A stretch of DNA of 64,000 nucleotides. Origin: Candidatus Faecousia intestinigallinarum (GTDB lineage: Bacteria; Bacillota; Clostridia; Oscillospirales; Oscillospiraceae). Of the stretch, positions 16,750 to 26,110 are shown one piece after another. Each line of letters starts with the position of its first letter. The first letter of the stretch is position 1. The stretch spans positions 1-64,000 of the forward strand of contig DVKX01000091.1 in the NCBI GenBank assembly GCA_018715805.1. Reading direction: 5' to 3'. A program made the translations under genes and the position numbers. A model generated the notes under the pieces. That model saw only the letters and a list, made by a program, of their open reading frames with translations. It had not been told where the DNA came from and searched no databases.

Positions 16750-17691
16750 TTAACCCTTCACCGCGCCCACAGTCAGGCCGGAGATGAAGTATTTCTGGAA
16801 GAAGGGGTACACGCAGGCGATAGGCACCGCGACCACAAAAGCGATGGCCATACGCACGGACTCTGTGGGCATGGATCTCAGCAGCGCGGCGGCGTCGCTG
16901 TAGGCAGCGGTGGGGTTCTTGGTCAGGTACTCCATATCGCTCTGGATCTGGTTCAGCATAGACTGCAGGGAACGCAGGTTGTCGCTGGTGATGTACAGCT
17001 TAGCCTGGAACCAGTCGTTCCAGTAACCGAAGGCCAGGAACAGACCAATGGTGGCCAGCACGGGCTTGGAGATGGGCAGCACGATTCTGAAGAAGATGGT
17101 CCACTGGGAGGCGCCGTCGATCCGGGCGGACTCAATGATGGAATCCGGAATGGTGCTGCGGAAGAAGGTACGGGAGATCGTGATGTTAAAGCTGGACACA
17201 GCCAGAGGCAGGATCAGCACCCACATGGAGTCGTACAGCCCCAGCATCTGGGAGTTCACCACATAGGTGGCAGCCATGCCGCCGCCGAAAACCATGGGGA
17301 TGAAGATCATAATGGTGAAGAAATTGTTCAGCTTATGCTCCCGGCGGGAGAGGACATAGCCCATGACGGTGGTCAGGGTCACGCCGATCACAGTACCCAG
17401 AACCGTGACATAGATGGATACCCACAGGGCGTTCAGAATGGTCATTCTCTGGGACCAGAGGTATTCATAGCCATTCAGGGAGATAGTCTCCGCAGTGACG
17501 AACCACTGGTAGCCCATGGTCTTGATCACTTCGTTATCCGTGAGGGAGATGATGGCGATAAACACGATGGGCAGGAAGCACACCAGCGCCAGGATCACGA
17601 ACAATAGATTGAAGAGGACATTGGTGGCCGGATGGATCCGGTTCAGCTTGCTCATTACGTCATCGCTGACGGGTTTTACTTTTTTACTCAT
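16750..17691 (-). CDS. CUT1 ABC transporter permease (YtcP/LplC-like)
   Basis: The 313-residue inner-membrane protein has six predicted helices and the permease EAA loop SARIDGASQWTIFFRIVLPI (about 188-207), which contacts the ATPase. The segment DNLRSLQSMLNQI and the C-terminal end FQKYFISGLTVGAVKG are typical of the LplC branch. It forms the channel with the permease encoded immediately upstream. ATG 17691 has AAGGAGG in front, and 19 bases separate it from the upstream gene. Like its neighbours it is transcribed leftward from the divergent region at 18701-19024. Confidence 0.9.
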   Translation of the reverse strand: MSKKVKPVSDDVMSKLNRIHPATNVLFNLLFVILALVCFLPIVFIAIISLTDNEVIKTMGYQWFVTAETISLNGYEYLWSQRMTILNALWVSIYVTVLGTVIGVTLTTVMGYVLSRREHKLNNFFTIMIFIPMVFGGGMAATYVVNSQMLGLYDSMWVLILPLAVSSFNITISRTFFRSTIPDSIIESARIDGASQWTIFFRIVLPISKPVLATIGLFLAFGYWNDWFQAKLYITSDNLRSLQSMLNQIQSDMEYLTKNPTAAYSDAAALLRSMPTESVRMAIAFVVAVPIACVYPFFQKYFISGLTVGAVKG

Positions 17692-17710
17692 AACCGTTTC
17701 CTCCTTCCAA

Positions 17711-18691
17711 TCAGATCAGCGCGCTGGACTTGTCGAACTTACGCACGACAGCATTGGCGGCCAGGATGGTGATACAGCCCACAACCGCCTGGAACATGGA
17801 AGCGGCGGAGGTCTGACCCAGAGAAACGGCGCTGGAGTTCAGCATCTGGAATACCTTCACGTCCAACGTAGCGACCACAGGCGTCAGCGGCTGGTTGGCG
17901 CCCTGGGTGACCTGGTAGAACAGGCCGAAGTCGGAGGAGAAGATGTGACCCACGGCCAGGATGAACATCATAATGATGATGGGCTTCAAAGAGGGCAGGG
18001 TGACGTATACAGCCTGCTGGGTTTTGCTGGCGCCGTCCAGCACGGCGGCTTCATACAGGCTGGAATCGATACCCGTAATGCTGGCCAGGTAAACCACCAT
18101 GTTGTAGCCCAGGGTCTTCCAGACGTGCATAAACACCAGGACGTACGGCCAAACCTTCGGCTCCATGTACCAGTTGATGTTCTGGCCGCCCAGCGCCCGG
18201 ATGACGGAGTTCAGCAGACCCTTATCCGCGACCAGGAACGCGTACACGAAGTAGCTGACCACGACCCAGCTCATGAAGTGCGGCATGAACATCAGGGTCT
18301 GGAACAGCTTGGACAGCTTCTTGCTGTACAAGTTGCTGATCACCATTGCCAGGGCTACCGGCAGGACGATGTCCAGTACAATAAACACCAGATTGTACAG
18401 GATGGTATTTCTCAGGATCATGGGGAAGTCGCGCAATCCAAAGAAATATTCGAAATTTGCGAATCCGACCCAGTCGCTCTTGAACAGGCTGCCCATGAAT
18501 CCCATCCCCTCAAAGAGGTGATAATCTTTGAATGAGATGATGATACCGAACATAGGCAGGTAGACAAAGAGTGCGAACCAAATCGTAGTGGGAATCGCGA
18601 GGATCGTCAATTCGGTATCGTCGCGAGTCCATTTCTTTTTCCCAATCTTGTTCAGCTTGGGGGCCTTTTTTGCGAGTTTCGTTTCGGCCAT
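17711..18691 (-). CDS. CUT1 ABC transporter permease (LplB-like)
   Basis: The protein of about 326 residues has the long N-terminal helix and LplB features: YLPMFGIIISFKDYH near residue 45 and the EAA loop YEAAVLDGASKTQQAVYVTLP (about 213-233). It is the first gene of the transporter operon. ATG 18691 is given; TTG 18700 is also possible, because AAGGAAGGG lies five bases ahead of it and the spacing to the ATG is long. Partner of the 16750 permease and the 15137 binding lipoprotein. Confidence 0.88.
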   Translation of the reverse strand: MAETKLAKKAPKLNKIGKKKWTRDDTELTILAIPTTIWFALFVYLPMFGIIISFKDYHLFEGMGFMGSLFKSDWVGFANFEYFFGLRDFPMILRNTILYNLVFIVLDIVLPVALAMVISNLYSKKLSKLFQTLMFMPHFMSWVVVSYFVYAFLVADKGLLNSVIRALGGQNINWYMEPKVWPYVLVFMHVWKTLGYNMVVYLASITGIDSSLYEAAVLDGASKTQQAVYVTLPSLKPIIIMMFILAVGHIFSSDFGLFYQVTQGANQPLTPVVATLDVKVFQMLNSSAVSLGQTSAASMFQAVVGCITILAANAVVRKFDKSSALI

Positions 18692-18700
18692 GGTCAACAA

Positions 18701-19024
18701 TCATTCCCTTCCTTTTTTATTTGTTGATTTACACAAAATCAACAAACTTTTCAGCACCCTTATTATAAAACTTTGTCAACGCTTGGGAAAGTACATAAAA
18801 GCTAGATTGCAGTATAAAAAAGCTACTTCAATTTTCACTAATTCCCAGTTCTGGAGAGAGGCTGGATAAAATTTCGGTAGAAATACACAAATATTGCGGT
18901 GGTTGTCAGAACGGGTCAAAAGAAAAAATAGGCAATATATCCTTTTGGTACTATCTTATCTTTGGCACATTTGCGATAATGGCTTTGTCCAAATCATACC
19001 ACATATATAAAGGAGTAAAATACT
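18701..19024. other. Divergent intergenic region between transporter operon and GH20-like gene
   Basis: This 324-base AT-rich stretch separates two divergent carbohydrate transcription units and must hold both promoters. On the minus strand TTGACA (18780-18775) and TATAAT (18768-18763) occur, but only six bases apart, so neither pair is a standard promoter by itself. An operator-like palindrome sits at 18720-18746. No gene is visible. Confidence 0.6.
18720..18746. promoter_or_regulatory. Operator-like palindrome upstream of the transporter operon
   Basis: TTTGTTGATTT and AAATCAACAAA are perfect inverted 11-mers around ACACA. They lie just downstream of promoter-like elements and about 30 bases before the first permease gene, a position suited to a repressor. 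The cognate regulator is not identifiable from the window. Confidence 0.6.
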
Positions 19025-20890
19025 ATGTATACTGCTGTCCATCTTACCGGCCAGCTGCCCGGGCAGTACGCCCAGGCCGTTGCCGCGCTGAAGGAAGATC
19101 TGGGCATGATCCCGGCGGATACCGGCATAGAGATTTGCTGCCGCCAGGGGGACGAGCTGGCTGTGGTCAGCGACGGCGTTTCCGTTCAGCTGACCTGGGC
19201 GAAGCCCGTCCAGTTCTACCGGGCGCTGAGCCTGATCCCTCTGCCGCTGACCCCCTGCGACATCCACGAGCAAGCCCGGTTCGAGACTTCCGGCGTGATG
19301 TTCGACTGCTCCCGCAACGCGGTGCTGAAGCCGGAGGCGCTGCGGATGTTCCTGCGGAAAATGGCGCTTATGGGTCTGAACCTGGGCATGATGTACACCG
19401 AGGACACCTACGAGGTGCCGGAGCAGCCCTTCTTTGGCTACAAGCGGGGACGCTACACCTATGCGGAATTAAAAGAACTGGATGATTACGCAGATATGCT
19501 GGGCATCGAGCTGTGCCCCTGCATCCAGGCGCTGGGACACCTGAAGCGTATCCTCCACTGGCCCGCATTCCGCCATCTGCGGGATAACGACGAGGTGCTG
19601 CTGGCGGATTATGAGGAGACCTATGTGCTGCTGGAGCAGATGATCCGGGCGGCTTCCGCGCCCTACCGCTCCAAGCGCATCCACCTGGGCATGGACGAGG
19701 CTTTCGGCGTAGGCATGGGCGCGCATTTCCAGCGCTTCGGCTATGAGCATCCCCACAGCGTCATTGGCCGGCATCTGAGCCGTGTGCTGGAGATCTGCGA
19801 CAAGTACGGCCTGAAAGCCATGATGTGGAGCGATATGTACTTCCATCTGGACGGCCGCGATTATCACAGCGAGGGAATGCCCTCCCAGCGAGCCAAGGAT
19901 GCGGTGGATCCCCGCGTTACCCTGATGTATTGGGACTATTACCAGGCGGACGAGGCCAAGTATGCCGATGCGCTCTATAAGCACGCCCAGTTCCCGGCGC
20001 CCACGGTGTTCGCCGGCGGCCTTTGGGTGTGGATTGGCCCGGCGCCTTCTTACACCACTGCCATTCAGAACAGCGTTCCCGGTCTGACTGCCGCCATGAA
20101 AGCGCATATCCCCCTGGTGGTGGCGACTGCCTGGGGCGACAACGGCGCGGAGACCAACATGACCGCCGCCTTGCTGGGCATGCAGCTCTACGGAGAAATG
20201 ACCTATACCGGCGTGTATGACCCGGAGGCGCTGGCCGCGCGTTTCCGCCGCTGCTGCGATGCCGATGCCCAGGCGTTCCTGGATCTGAGCCTGTTCAACG
20301 AAGTTCCGGGGATGCATTCCAAGCCCGGAGACCCGGTGAACGCCTGCAAATTCATGCTTTATCAGGATCCCCTGATCCAGCTTTTTGAGGCGGACACCGC
20401 CGGATTCCAGATGGCGAAGCACTATGAGATGCTGGTGCAGCGCTACGCCCGCTATACGCAGGAAAATCCCGCATACGCCACCCTTTTCGAGTTCTATACC
20501 GCCTTGGCGCACGCTCTGGCGCTGAAGTGCGCCTGGCACGAGCAGGCGGCGGACGCAGTACGCGGCGGCGACCGGGAGCGCGCTGCCGTGCTGGCGGAGG
20601 ATCTGACGGCGACTGTGGAGGCGGTGGACACCCTGCGGGTGCTGTGGCGGAAGCTGTGGGAATCCACCAACAAGCCCAACGGCTTTGAGATTATCGAGGT
20701 TCGGCTGGGCGGTGTTTGCGCCCGGCTGCAAACGGCGCAGGAAAAGATGCGCGCCTTTGCCGGCGGTCAGGTGGACGATATTCCTGAGCTGACGGAGAAG
20801 ACCCTGATCTGCAAGCGCCGGGAGGATGACTCCATCAACTGCACCAACACCATGGATGAGATCGCTACCCCTGGCAGAATCGACTACTAA
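19025..20890 (+). CDS. GH20-like beta-N-acetylhexosaminidase
   Basis: The 621-residue protein has an N-terminal alpha/beta domain, then a TIM barrel from about residue 85. HLGMDEAFG (220-228) is the GH20 Asp-Glu pair, Asp224 orienting the substrate acetamido group and Glu225 acting as acid. MALMGLNLGMMYTEDTYE (113-130) is the early barrel strand. It would release terminal beta-GlcNAc or GalNAc, fitting with the nearby alpha- and beta-mannosidases in N-glycan breakdown. No signal peptide, so cytoplasmic. ATG 19025 has AAAGGAG ahead of it. The family contains proteins of uncertain specificity, so the sugar released is inferred. Confidence 0.8.
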   Translation: MYTAVHLTGQLPGQYAQAVAALKEDLGMIPADTGIEICCRQGDELAVVSDGVSVQLTWAKPVQFYRALSLIPLPLTPCDIHEQARFETSGVMFDCSRNAVLKPEALRMFLRKMALMGLNLGMMYTEDTYEVPEQPFFGYKRGRYTYAELKELDDYADMLGIELCPCIQALGHLKRILHWPAFRHLRDNDEVLLADYEETYVLLEQMIRAASAPYRSKRIHLGMDEAFGVGMGAHFQRFGYEHPHSVIGRHLSRVLEICDKYGLKAMMWSDMYFHLDGRDYHSEGMPSQRAKDAVDPRVTLMYWDYYQADEAKYADALYKHAQFPAPTVFAGGLWVWIGPAPSYTTAIQNSVPGLTAAMKAHIPLVVATAWGDNGAETNMTAALLGMQLYGEMTYTGVYDPEALAARFRRCCDADAQAFLDLSLFNEVPGMHSKPGDPVNACKFMLYQDPLIQLFEADTAGFQMAKHYEMLVQRYARYTQENPAYATLFEFYTALAHALALKCAWHEQAADAVRGGDRERAAVLAEDLTATVEAVDTLRVLWRKLWESTNKPNGFEIIEVRLGGVCARLQTAQEKMRAFAGGQVDDIPELTEKTLICKRREDDSINCTNTMDEIATPGRIDY

Positions 20891-20897
20891 GAAACAA

Positions 20898-20924
20898 ACT
20901 CCCTCCGGCGACGCCGGAGGGAGT
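20898..20924. terminator. Bidirectional terminator
   Basis: ACTCCCTCCGGC pairs perfectly with GCCGGAGGGAGT around GAC. A T-rich run follows on the plus strand, and the hairpin also lies at the end of the convergent CofE-like gene. Confidence 0.9.
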
Positions 20925-20929
20925 GATTT

Positions 20930-22126
20930 TTATACCGTTTCTTTGGCGAAGTTATCGAAGTAGCCCTGAATGAGAATGATGGGCGTACCCTTGTCGCCGG
21001 AACCGGAGGTTAGGTCGCACAGGCTGCCGATCAGATCGGTGAGGCGGCGGGGCGTAGTGCCCTGGCTGGACATCTGACCGGTGAGGTCGCTCTCCTTGTG
21101 GGAAATGCTGTCCTTAATGGCGGCGGTGAGGGCATCGCCGGAGAGACCTGCGAAATCGTTGTCCGCCAGGTACTTCAGCTTCAGTTCGTTGGGCTGGCCT
21201 ACCAGACCGGATGTATAGGCCGGACTGACTACAGGATCGGCTAGCTCCCAGATTTTGCCCACGGGATCCTTGAAAGCGCCATCGCCATAAATCATGGCCT
21301 CGATCTGCTTGCCGGTGACCTTGCGCAGGCTGTCCGCCAGACGATCCACGAAGTCCTGACAGTTCCGGGGGAACAGCTTCACAGAATTTTCAGTGGCCTT
21401 GTTGGAACCCAGCAGGCCATACTGCTCGTTGTAGCCGCTGCCGTCCACGCTGGCGGTCATCAGGTCGCTGAGCAGCAGCACCTTCTCCGCCCCGGCGGCC
21501 AGCAGACGGCGCTTGGAGCGGTGGCGGCTGTGAATGTCGCAGCAGAGCACGTTTTTGGTGTAGGGGAGAATGGCGCGAACGTCATTGCCAAACACGAACT
21601 CCACTTCGCAGCCCTCGGAGCGGAACAGGTCGCCGTAGTATTCCACATAGTCCACGCCGGTGAAGGGGTGCTTCACGTAGCCGAACAGATCCCGGTACTG
21701 CTGCTCGGTGAGCACATCGCTCCAGGGGTTTACGCCCTTCTCGTCCAGCAGATCCTCATCAAAGAGGTGGTTGCCCACTTCATCGGAGGGATAGCTCATG
21801 AGGATATATACCTTCTGGAAAGCCTTGGCGATACCCCGCAGGCAGATGGCGATGCGGTTGCGGCTGAGGATGGGGAAAGTAAGTCCCACAGTGTCCACGC
21901 CGAACTTAGCGGCGCAGTCCTTGGCGATGGCGTCGGTGGTGGCGTAATTGCCCTGGCTCCGCGCCACTACGGCCTCTGTGACGGCTACGATGTCCTTGTC
22001 CTGGAATTGGATGTTCTGCTCCTGGGCGCAGGCCAGGATGGAGTCCGTGACGATCTGTACCAGGTCGTCGCCCTCTCGGATGACAGGGCAGCGAACGCCC
22101 CGGGATGTGGTTCCTACGGTTCTCAT
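20930..22126 (-). CDS. CofE-like (coenzyme F420-0:L-glutamate ligase family) protein
   Basis: The 398-residue protein matches the CofE/FbiB ligase family. It has DKDIVAVTEAVVARSQGN (43-60), LSRNRIAICLRGIAKAF and the central GNDVRAILPYTKNVLCCDIH region. In F420 producers the family adds glutamates to F420-0. This organism type does not make F420 as far as known, so the role in Clostridia is open; a gamma-glutamyl ligase for another cofactor is one possibility. The start has AAAGGAG upstream. A LysR regulator gene is divergent, so it may control this gene. Confidence 0.72.
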   Translation of the reverse strand: MRTVGTTSRGVRCPVIREGDDLVQIVTDSILACAQEQNIQFQDKDIVAVTEAVVARSQGNYATTDAIAKDCAAKFGVDTVGLTFPILSRNRIAICLRGIAKAFQKVYILMSYPSDEVGNHLFDEDLLDEKGVNPWSDVLTEQQYRDLFGYVKHPFTGVDYVEYYGDLFRSEGCEVEFVFGNDVRAILPYTKNVLCCDIHSRHRSKRRLLAAGAEKVLLLSDLMTASVDGSGYNEQYGLLGSNKATENSVKLFPRNCQDFVDRLADSLRKVTGKQIEAMIYGDGAFKDPVGKIWELADPVVSPAYTSGLVGQPNELKLKYLADNDFAGLSGDALTAAIKDSISHKESDLTGQMSSQGTTPRRLTDLIGSLCDLTSGSGDKGTPIILIQGYFDNFAKETV

Positions 22127-22280
22127 ATGCTGGAAACTCCTTTATAAATATATAATGAATGATACGCACAAATTTAGCCCTTGCAGATTGCGCCGCAGTC
22201 TATTATAATCCAAGGAGAGGTATAAGTAAAGTACCGATATATTATACTTTGTATAAATGAAATTGATAGGAGGAGATCCC

Positions 22281-23189
22281 ATGAGCATGGATCTGTCCTT
22301 ATACCGTATTTTTTTGGCGGTGGCAGAGGAGGAGAGTTTTGTCCGGGCGGCGGCCAGGCTGTACCTGACCCAGCCGGCGGTATCCCAGGCGGTGCAGCGG
22401 ATGGAGAAGCAGGCGGATACCAAGCTGTTCGTCCGCTCCCGGCGGGGCGTGCAGCTGACCAGCGAGGGAAAAATTCTTTACGAGCACGCCTCCGCAGCTA
22501 TGGCCATGCTGGAGGCAGGAGAGCGGCAGCTGGGCAGAGTCCAGAGCCTGGAGGCAGGGATGCTGCACCTGGGGGCGGCGGATACCATCACAAAGGAATT
22601 TTTGCTGCCGTATCTGCGTGCTTTCCGGGAGCTGCATCCTGGTATACAACTCCAGGTGACCAACCGCACTTCTGTGGAACTGGTGCAGAAGGTGCTTACC
22701 GGAAAGGTGGATATGGCGATTGTGAATCTGCCGGTGCAAAATAGCCGCCTGCGGGTACAGCCTATTCTGGAGGTGCACGATATTTTTGTGGCGGGTCCGG
22801 CCTTTGCCCATCTGCGGGGAAAAACCCTGACGCCGGCAGAATTGGCGGCGCTGCCCTTGGCGATGCTGGAGCGAGCCTCCAACTCCCGCCGGTATGTGGA
22901 GGACTATTTTTCCCGCCAAGGGGTGAAGCTGGCGCCCCAGATCGAGTTGGGCGCCCACGGCCTGCTGCCGGATTTTGCCGCCATTGGTTTCGGGCTTTCC
23001 TGCGTGGTGCAGGAGCTGTGTCCCCGGGAGCTGGAGGAGGGGACGGTATTTCCCGTCGCACTCCAGCCGCCCATCCCGCCCCGGTCTGTGGGAGCGTGCT
23101 GGCTGGCGGCGATGGAGCTGCCCCCGGCGGCGCGGGAGTTCCTGCGGCTATTGGAGGGGGCGCGTCCTCCAGCGCTCCAGGAGAAGTAG
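22281..23189 (+). CDS. LysR family transcriptional regulator
   Basis: The 303-residue protein has an N-terminal winged helix-turn-helix (about 5-65, with LYRIFLAVAEEESFVRAAARL and TQPAVSQAVQRMEKQ) followed by a periplasmic-binding-like effector domain. ATG 22281 is chosen since AGGAGGAG lies at correct spacing; the upstream ATG 22257 has none. LysR proteins usually regulate a divergent neighbour, here the CofE-like gene. The effector is unknown. A strong terminator follows at 23194-23223. Confidence 0.9.
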   Translation: MSMDLSLYRIFLAVAEEESFVRAAARLYLTQPAVSQAVQRMEKQADTKLFVRSRRGVQLTSEGKILYEHASAAMAMLEAGERQLGRVQSLEAGMLHLGAADTITKEFLLPYLRAFRELHPGIQLQVTNRTSVELVQKVLTGKVDMAIVNLPVQNSRLRVQPILEVHDIFVAGPAFAHLRGKTLTPAELAALPLAMLERASNSRRYVEDYFSRQGVKLAPQIELGAHGLLPDFAAIGFGLSCVVQELCPRELEEGTVFPVALQPPIPPRSVGACWLAAMELPPAAREFLRLLEGARPPALQEK

Positions 23190-23193
23190 AAAC

Positions 23194-23223
23194 AAAGGGG
23201 TCAGGTATTTACCTGACCCCTTT
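23194..23223 (+). terminator. Rho-independent terminator after the LysR gene
   Basis: A perfect 14-bp stem (AAAGGGGTCAGGTA and complement) around two bases directly follows the stop codon region. Confidence 0.85.
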
Positions 23224-23367
23224 GGCGTGCTTGTATCAATATATACAAGGCGCTGCTTCTTGATAAGGGATCTTGCGACACAGAACGCCATAGCGCAATG
23301 CAAAAGAATATTCAGCTGGACATATATGCGGCTGTAATAATGTTTCTTCCCGGAGATTTTGCTATTG

Positions 23368-23396
23368 TTGACAACCGGCAATCACCATGATATTAT
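23368..23396 (+). promoter_or_regulatory. Sigma-A promoter of the ABC exporter gene
   Basis: TTGACA (23368-23373), a 17-base spacer and TATTAT (23391-23396) lie 43 bases before the likely ATG at 23439. Confidence 0.8.
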
Positions 23397-23438
23397 CAAA
23401 ATAAGAAAATTCAAATTTTTTAGAAAGGGATGAGCTGC

Positions 23439-25239
23439 ATGGATCAAAAAACTGCCGCGAAAAAGCACGTTTCCGCATTCCTGCGTTCGGCGAAACTGAT
23501 TTATCAGGCAGACCGGAAAAACGCATTTTTTCTGTTGCTGCTGGCTCCCTTGCAGGGCTTGGCGCCCATATTTTGCGCATTCTTTGTCTCCAGGATCCTG
23601 GAAGCGCTTACCCAGCCCGGCAGTACGGTGGGGCGCATGGCGCCGCTGCTGGTTGGCTGGGGGCTGTGTACATTGCTGAACTATATTCTTTCTCCGCTGT
23701 CGCTGTTCCTGCAGGGAGAGCTGACGGATAAGCTGAGCAACTGCATCCACTGCAGCGTGTTTGATAAGACTGCGCAAATTGAGGACATGAAGACCGCCGA
23801 AAGCGCCGCATTTCAGGATGAAATGCAGGTGCTGCAAAACGAGGTCTCCTTCCGCCCGGTGAATCTGATTTTTTTCCGTGCGTACTGTGAGCGCGTGTAT
23901 CACAGTGCTGGGCATTCTTGGCAGCTTGGCGCGCTACAATCTGGTCATCGCCCTTCTGCTGATTCTCGCCCTCATTCCCCAGTCCATCGTTCTTTACAGG
24001 CTGCAAGGGGAGGCGTTTGATAATCTGGTGCAGCGAAGCCCCTTGTCCCGCCAGCTCAATAACTATTCGGATATCCTGCTGGAACGGGATTACGCAAAGG
24101 AGCTGCGGCTTTTCCATTATGGCAATTATATTCGGAAGCTGTATGCGAAGATCTTTGGCGAGATCTACGCCGCCAACTGCCGTATGCGCCGCCGGAAGCT
24201 GGCCACATCCATTGTGTTTTTCGTGCTTGGCGCGGCTTTTTGTACCTGTGCATTTGGATATGCCGTGTATTGGGCGTCCACAGGGAGCCTGAATATTGGC
24301 GATGTATCGCTGTTTGCGTCCTACATTGTATTGGCGAACGCGACGTTGATCGGCATGGCGGATGATTGTGCGATGCTGTACGACACGATCCTGTTCATGG
24401 AAAAATACTTTTCCTTCATGGACAGGACGCCGGAGATGCTTTGCGGCGAACGAAAAATCGGCGCCGATGGGATTGCTTCCATCGAATTCAAGGATGTTTC
24501 CTTTACATACCCCGGAAGCGCGGGCAAGGCGTTGGAGCACCTCTCATTCACGGTGGGCAAAGGCGAGAGAATTGGGCTGGTGGGCTTGAACGGCAGTGGA
24601 AAAAGCACAGTTATCAAGCTGCTATGCCGCTTGTACGATGTGGACGAAGGCGGAATTTGTATTAACGGCCATCCCATCGCGGAATATGACGTCCATTCCC
24701 TCCGCAGCCAATTCCGAATCGCCTTCCAGGATTTTTCAAAATACCAGCTGTCGGTGGAGGAAAATGTCTTTCTGTCCGACGTGGATCGCCCGCAATGCGA
24801 TGCGCAGGTAGACGAGGCGCTGCAGCGGGTACAGGCGGATGGATTTGTTGACCGTTTGCCCAACGGCAAAAAACAGTATGTGGGCAAGCGAATGAAGGGG
24901 AGCGTGGATTTATCGGGGGGCGAATGGCAAAAGCTGGCGCTGGCTCGAGCGCTGTACAAGCGCGGGTCGGTGCTGCTTTTCGATGAACCCTCCGCCGCGT
25001 TGGATGCCCAAAGCGCGGATGCTTACTGGAAAGCTATGCAGAAAGAATCCTGCGGAAACATCTCGTTTTTTATTACCCATTACCTATCCGGCATCGCTTT
25101 CGTAGACCGCATTTTGGTGCTGGATCATGGACAGCTGGTGGAATCCGGCGCCCATGCGGAACTTCTTGCAAAAAATGGCCTGTATGCGCAGCTTTTTCGC
25201 ACGCAGTCAGAGAGATTGCTGGGAACAGAACAAGCTTGA
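23439..25239 (+). pseudogene. ABC exporter (fused permease and ATPase), frameshifted in a T7 tract
   Basis: Two overlapping frames together make one ABC exporter of about 600 residues. The first (23439-24020) encodes the first transmembrane helices and ends in unrelated residues. The second, open from about 23878, carries the later helices and the ATPase with Walker A GLNGSGKST, signature LSGGEWQK and Walker B LLFDEPSAALD. Continuity is restored by removing one T from the T7 run at 23869-23875. ATG 23439 has AGAAAGGG ahead. Promoter and ribosome site are intact, so this may be a recent inactivation, a sequencing error, a slippage-prone phase-variable tract or programmed slippage. Substrate unknown; peptide or lipid export is typical. 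Confidence 0.8.
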
Positions 25240-25567
25240 AATACAATGATCTGTCATGAATATGATTTCTGCATACCCAGTATATATAGTCCTCTGAAAA
25301 GGTAAAACGAATATCCTGGATAAAGTCAGGGCTTCTCTTTCGATCTTTCCCGCTGCAATAATGCTTAAGCAGGTGCTTCATATACAGAAATATCCAGCGC
25401 TGATTTTGGGTATAAAAACACGAAAACCGCTAGTGAGCACTAGCGGTTTTCGCCGTGCAGTCATTAAGACCACACGTGTTGGCAGTATCGAACTTAATCT
25501 ATATTTTTGATCAAGATTGGAGACGGTAAAACGAGGAATCCCTGGAGCTGCAATGTTTTTCGAATAT
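25240..25567. other. Gene-free stretch at left edge of the mobile island
   Basis: No supported gene lies here. It contains the first copy of a 70-bp repeat (25412-25482) that recurs next to tRNA-Tyr. After it the sequence enters the 3' end of a truncated methylase gene. It probably includes the boundary between chromosome and island. Confidence 0.6.
25412..25482. repeat. 70-bp repeat copy 1 with terminator-like hairpin
   Basis: The copy is nearly identical to 36900-36969. It includes the stem CGAAAACCGCTAG/CTAGCGGTTTTCG (25421-25452) with a different loop, and the block ending CACACGTGTTGG. On the minus strand it begins with CCA, as the other copy does at the 3' end of tRNA-Tyr. It could be an attachment-site copy or a second tRNA-type terminator module. 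Confidence 0.75.
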
Positions 25568-26068
25568 TTAACTGTAATCAAATTTACCTTTTTTGCAACT
25601 CGAAAAATTTTGTCTTAGATACTTACGTGATTCAGCAGGAAGGTCTGCATAAGAAATATAAGGCGGATTGCCAAATATGTAGTCGTACTTTTTTTGACTA
25701 TCATCGGAAAGAAAATCGGCATTGCGAATATCCCATTTTACTGAAGTGAATCCGTTTTGTAAGGCGAGCGCATCAAGTTTTTGCTGAGTACATGCTACCA
25801 TTTGGGGATCAATGTCGTAAGCAACAATATCATTTTCAAGGCCCGACTTAATTAAATCTGTATGAAGTCCATGCAACTTACAATCAGATATGTAGCGATC
25901 TACAATACGAACTAGTATTTGACCATCTCCACAGGAGTTTTCTAAAAAAGATTTTCCATACAGACCATCATTGTAGATGGCCATATCGAGCATGTAATCT
26001 ACAATGTCGGTAGGCGTAAATACCTGGCACTTTTTCTTGAGCTGATCATCATCTATAATGGACGGCAT
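25568..26068 (-). pseudogene. DNA adenine methylase, N-terminal half only
   Basis: The 166-residue product has the SAM-binding fold of class I DNA N6-methylases: FTPTDIVDYMLDM (about 18-30), SCGDGQILVRIVDRYI as motif I, AYDIDPQ and catalytic YIFGNPPYIS. It stops right after CKKGKFDYS, where related proteins (TaqI/Eco57I type) continue for several hundred residues including the target-recognition region. The start is intact, with GAGGTG before ATG 26068, so the loss is at the 3' end, at the island border. Not expected to methylate DNA specifically. Confidence 0.75.
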
Positions 26069-26110
26069 AGAACACCTCAGAGTAAGAATTCACACAACAA
26101 AGGACTTTAC

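Noticed and set aside
18763-18780. TTGACA and TATAAT on the minus strand as one promoter
   Set aside because: They are only six bases apart, far from the 16-18 needed, so they cannot be paired as a standard promoter.
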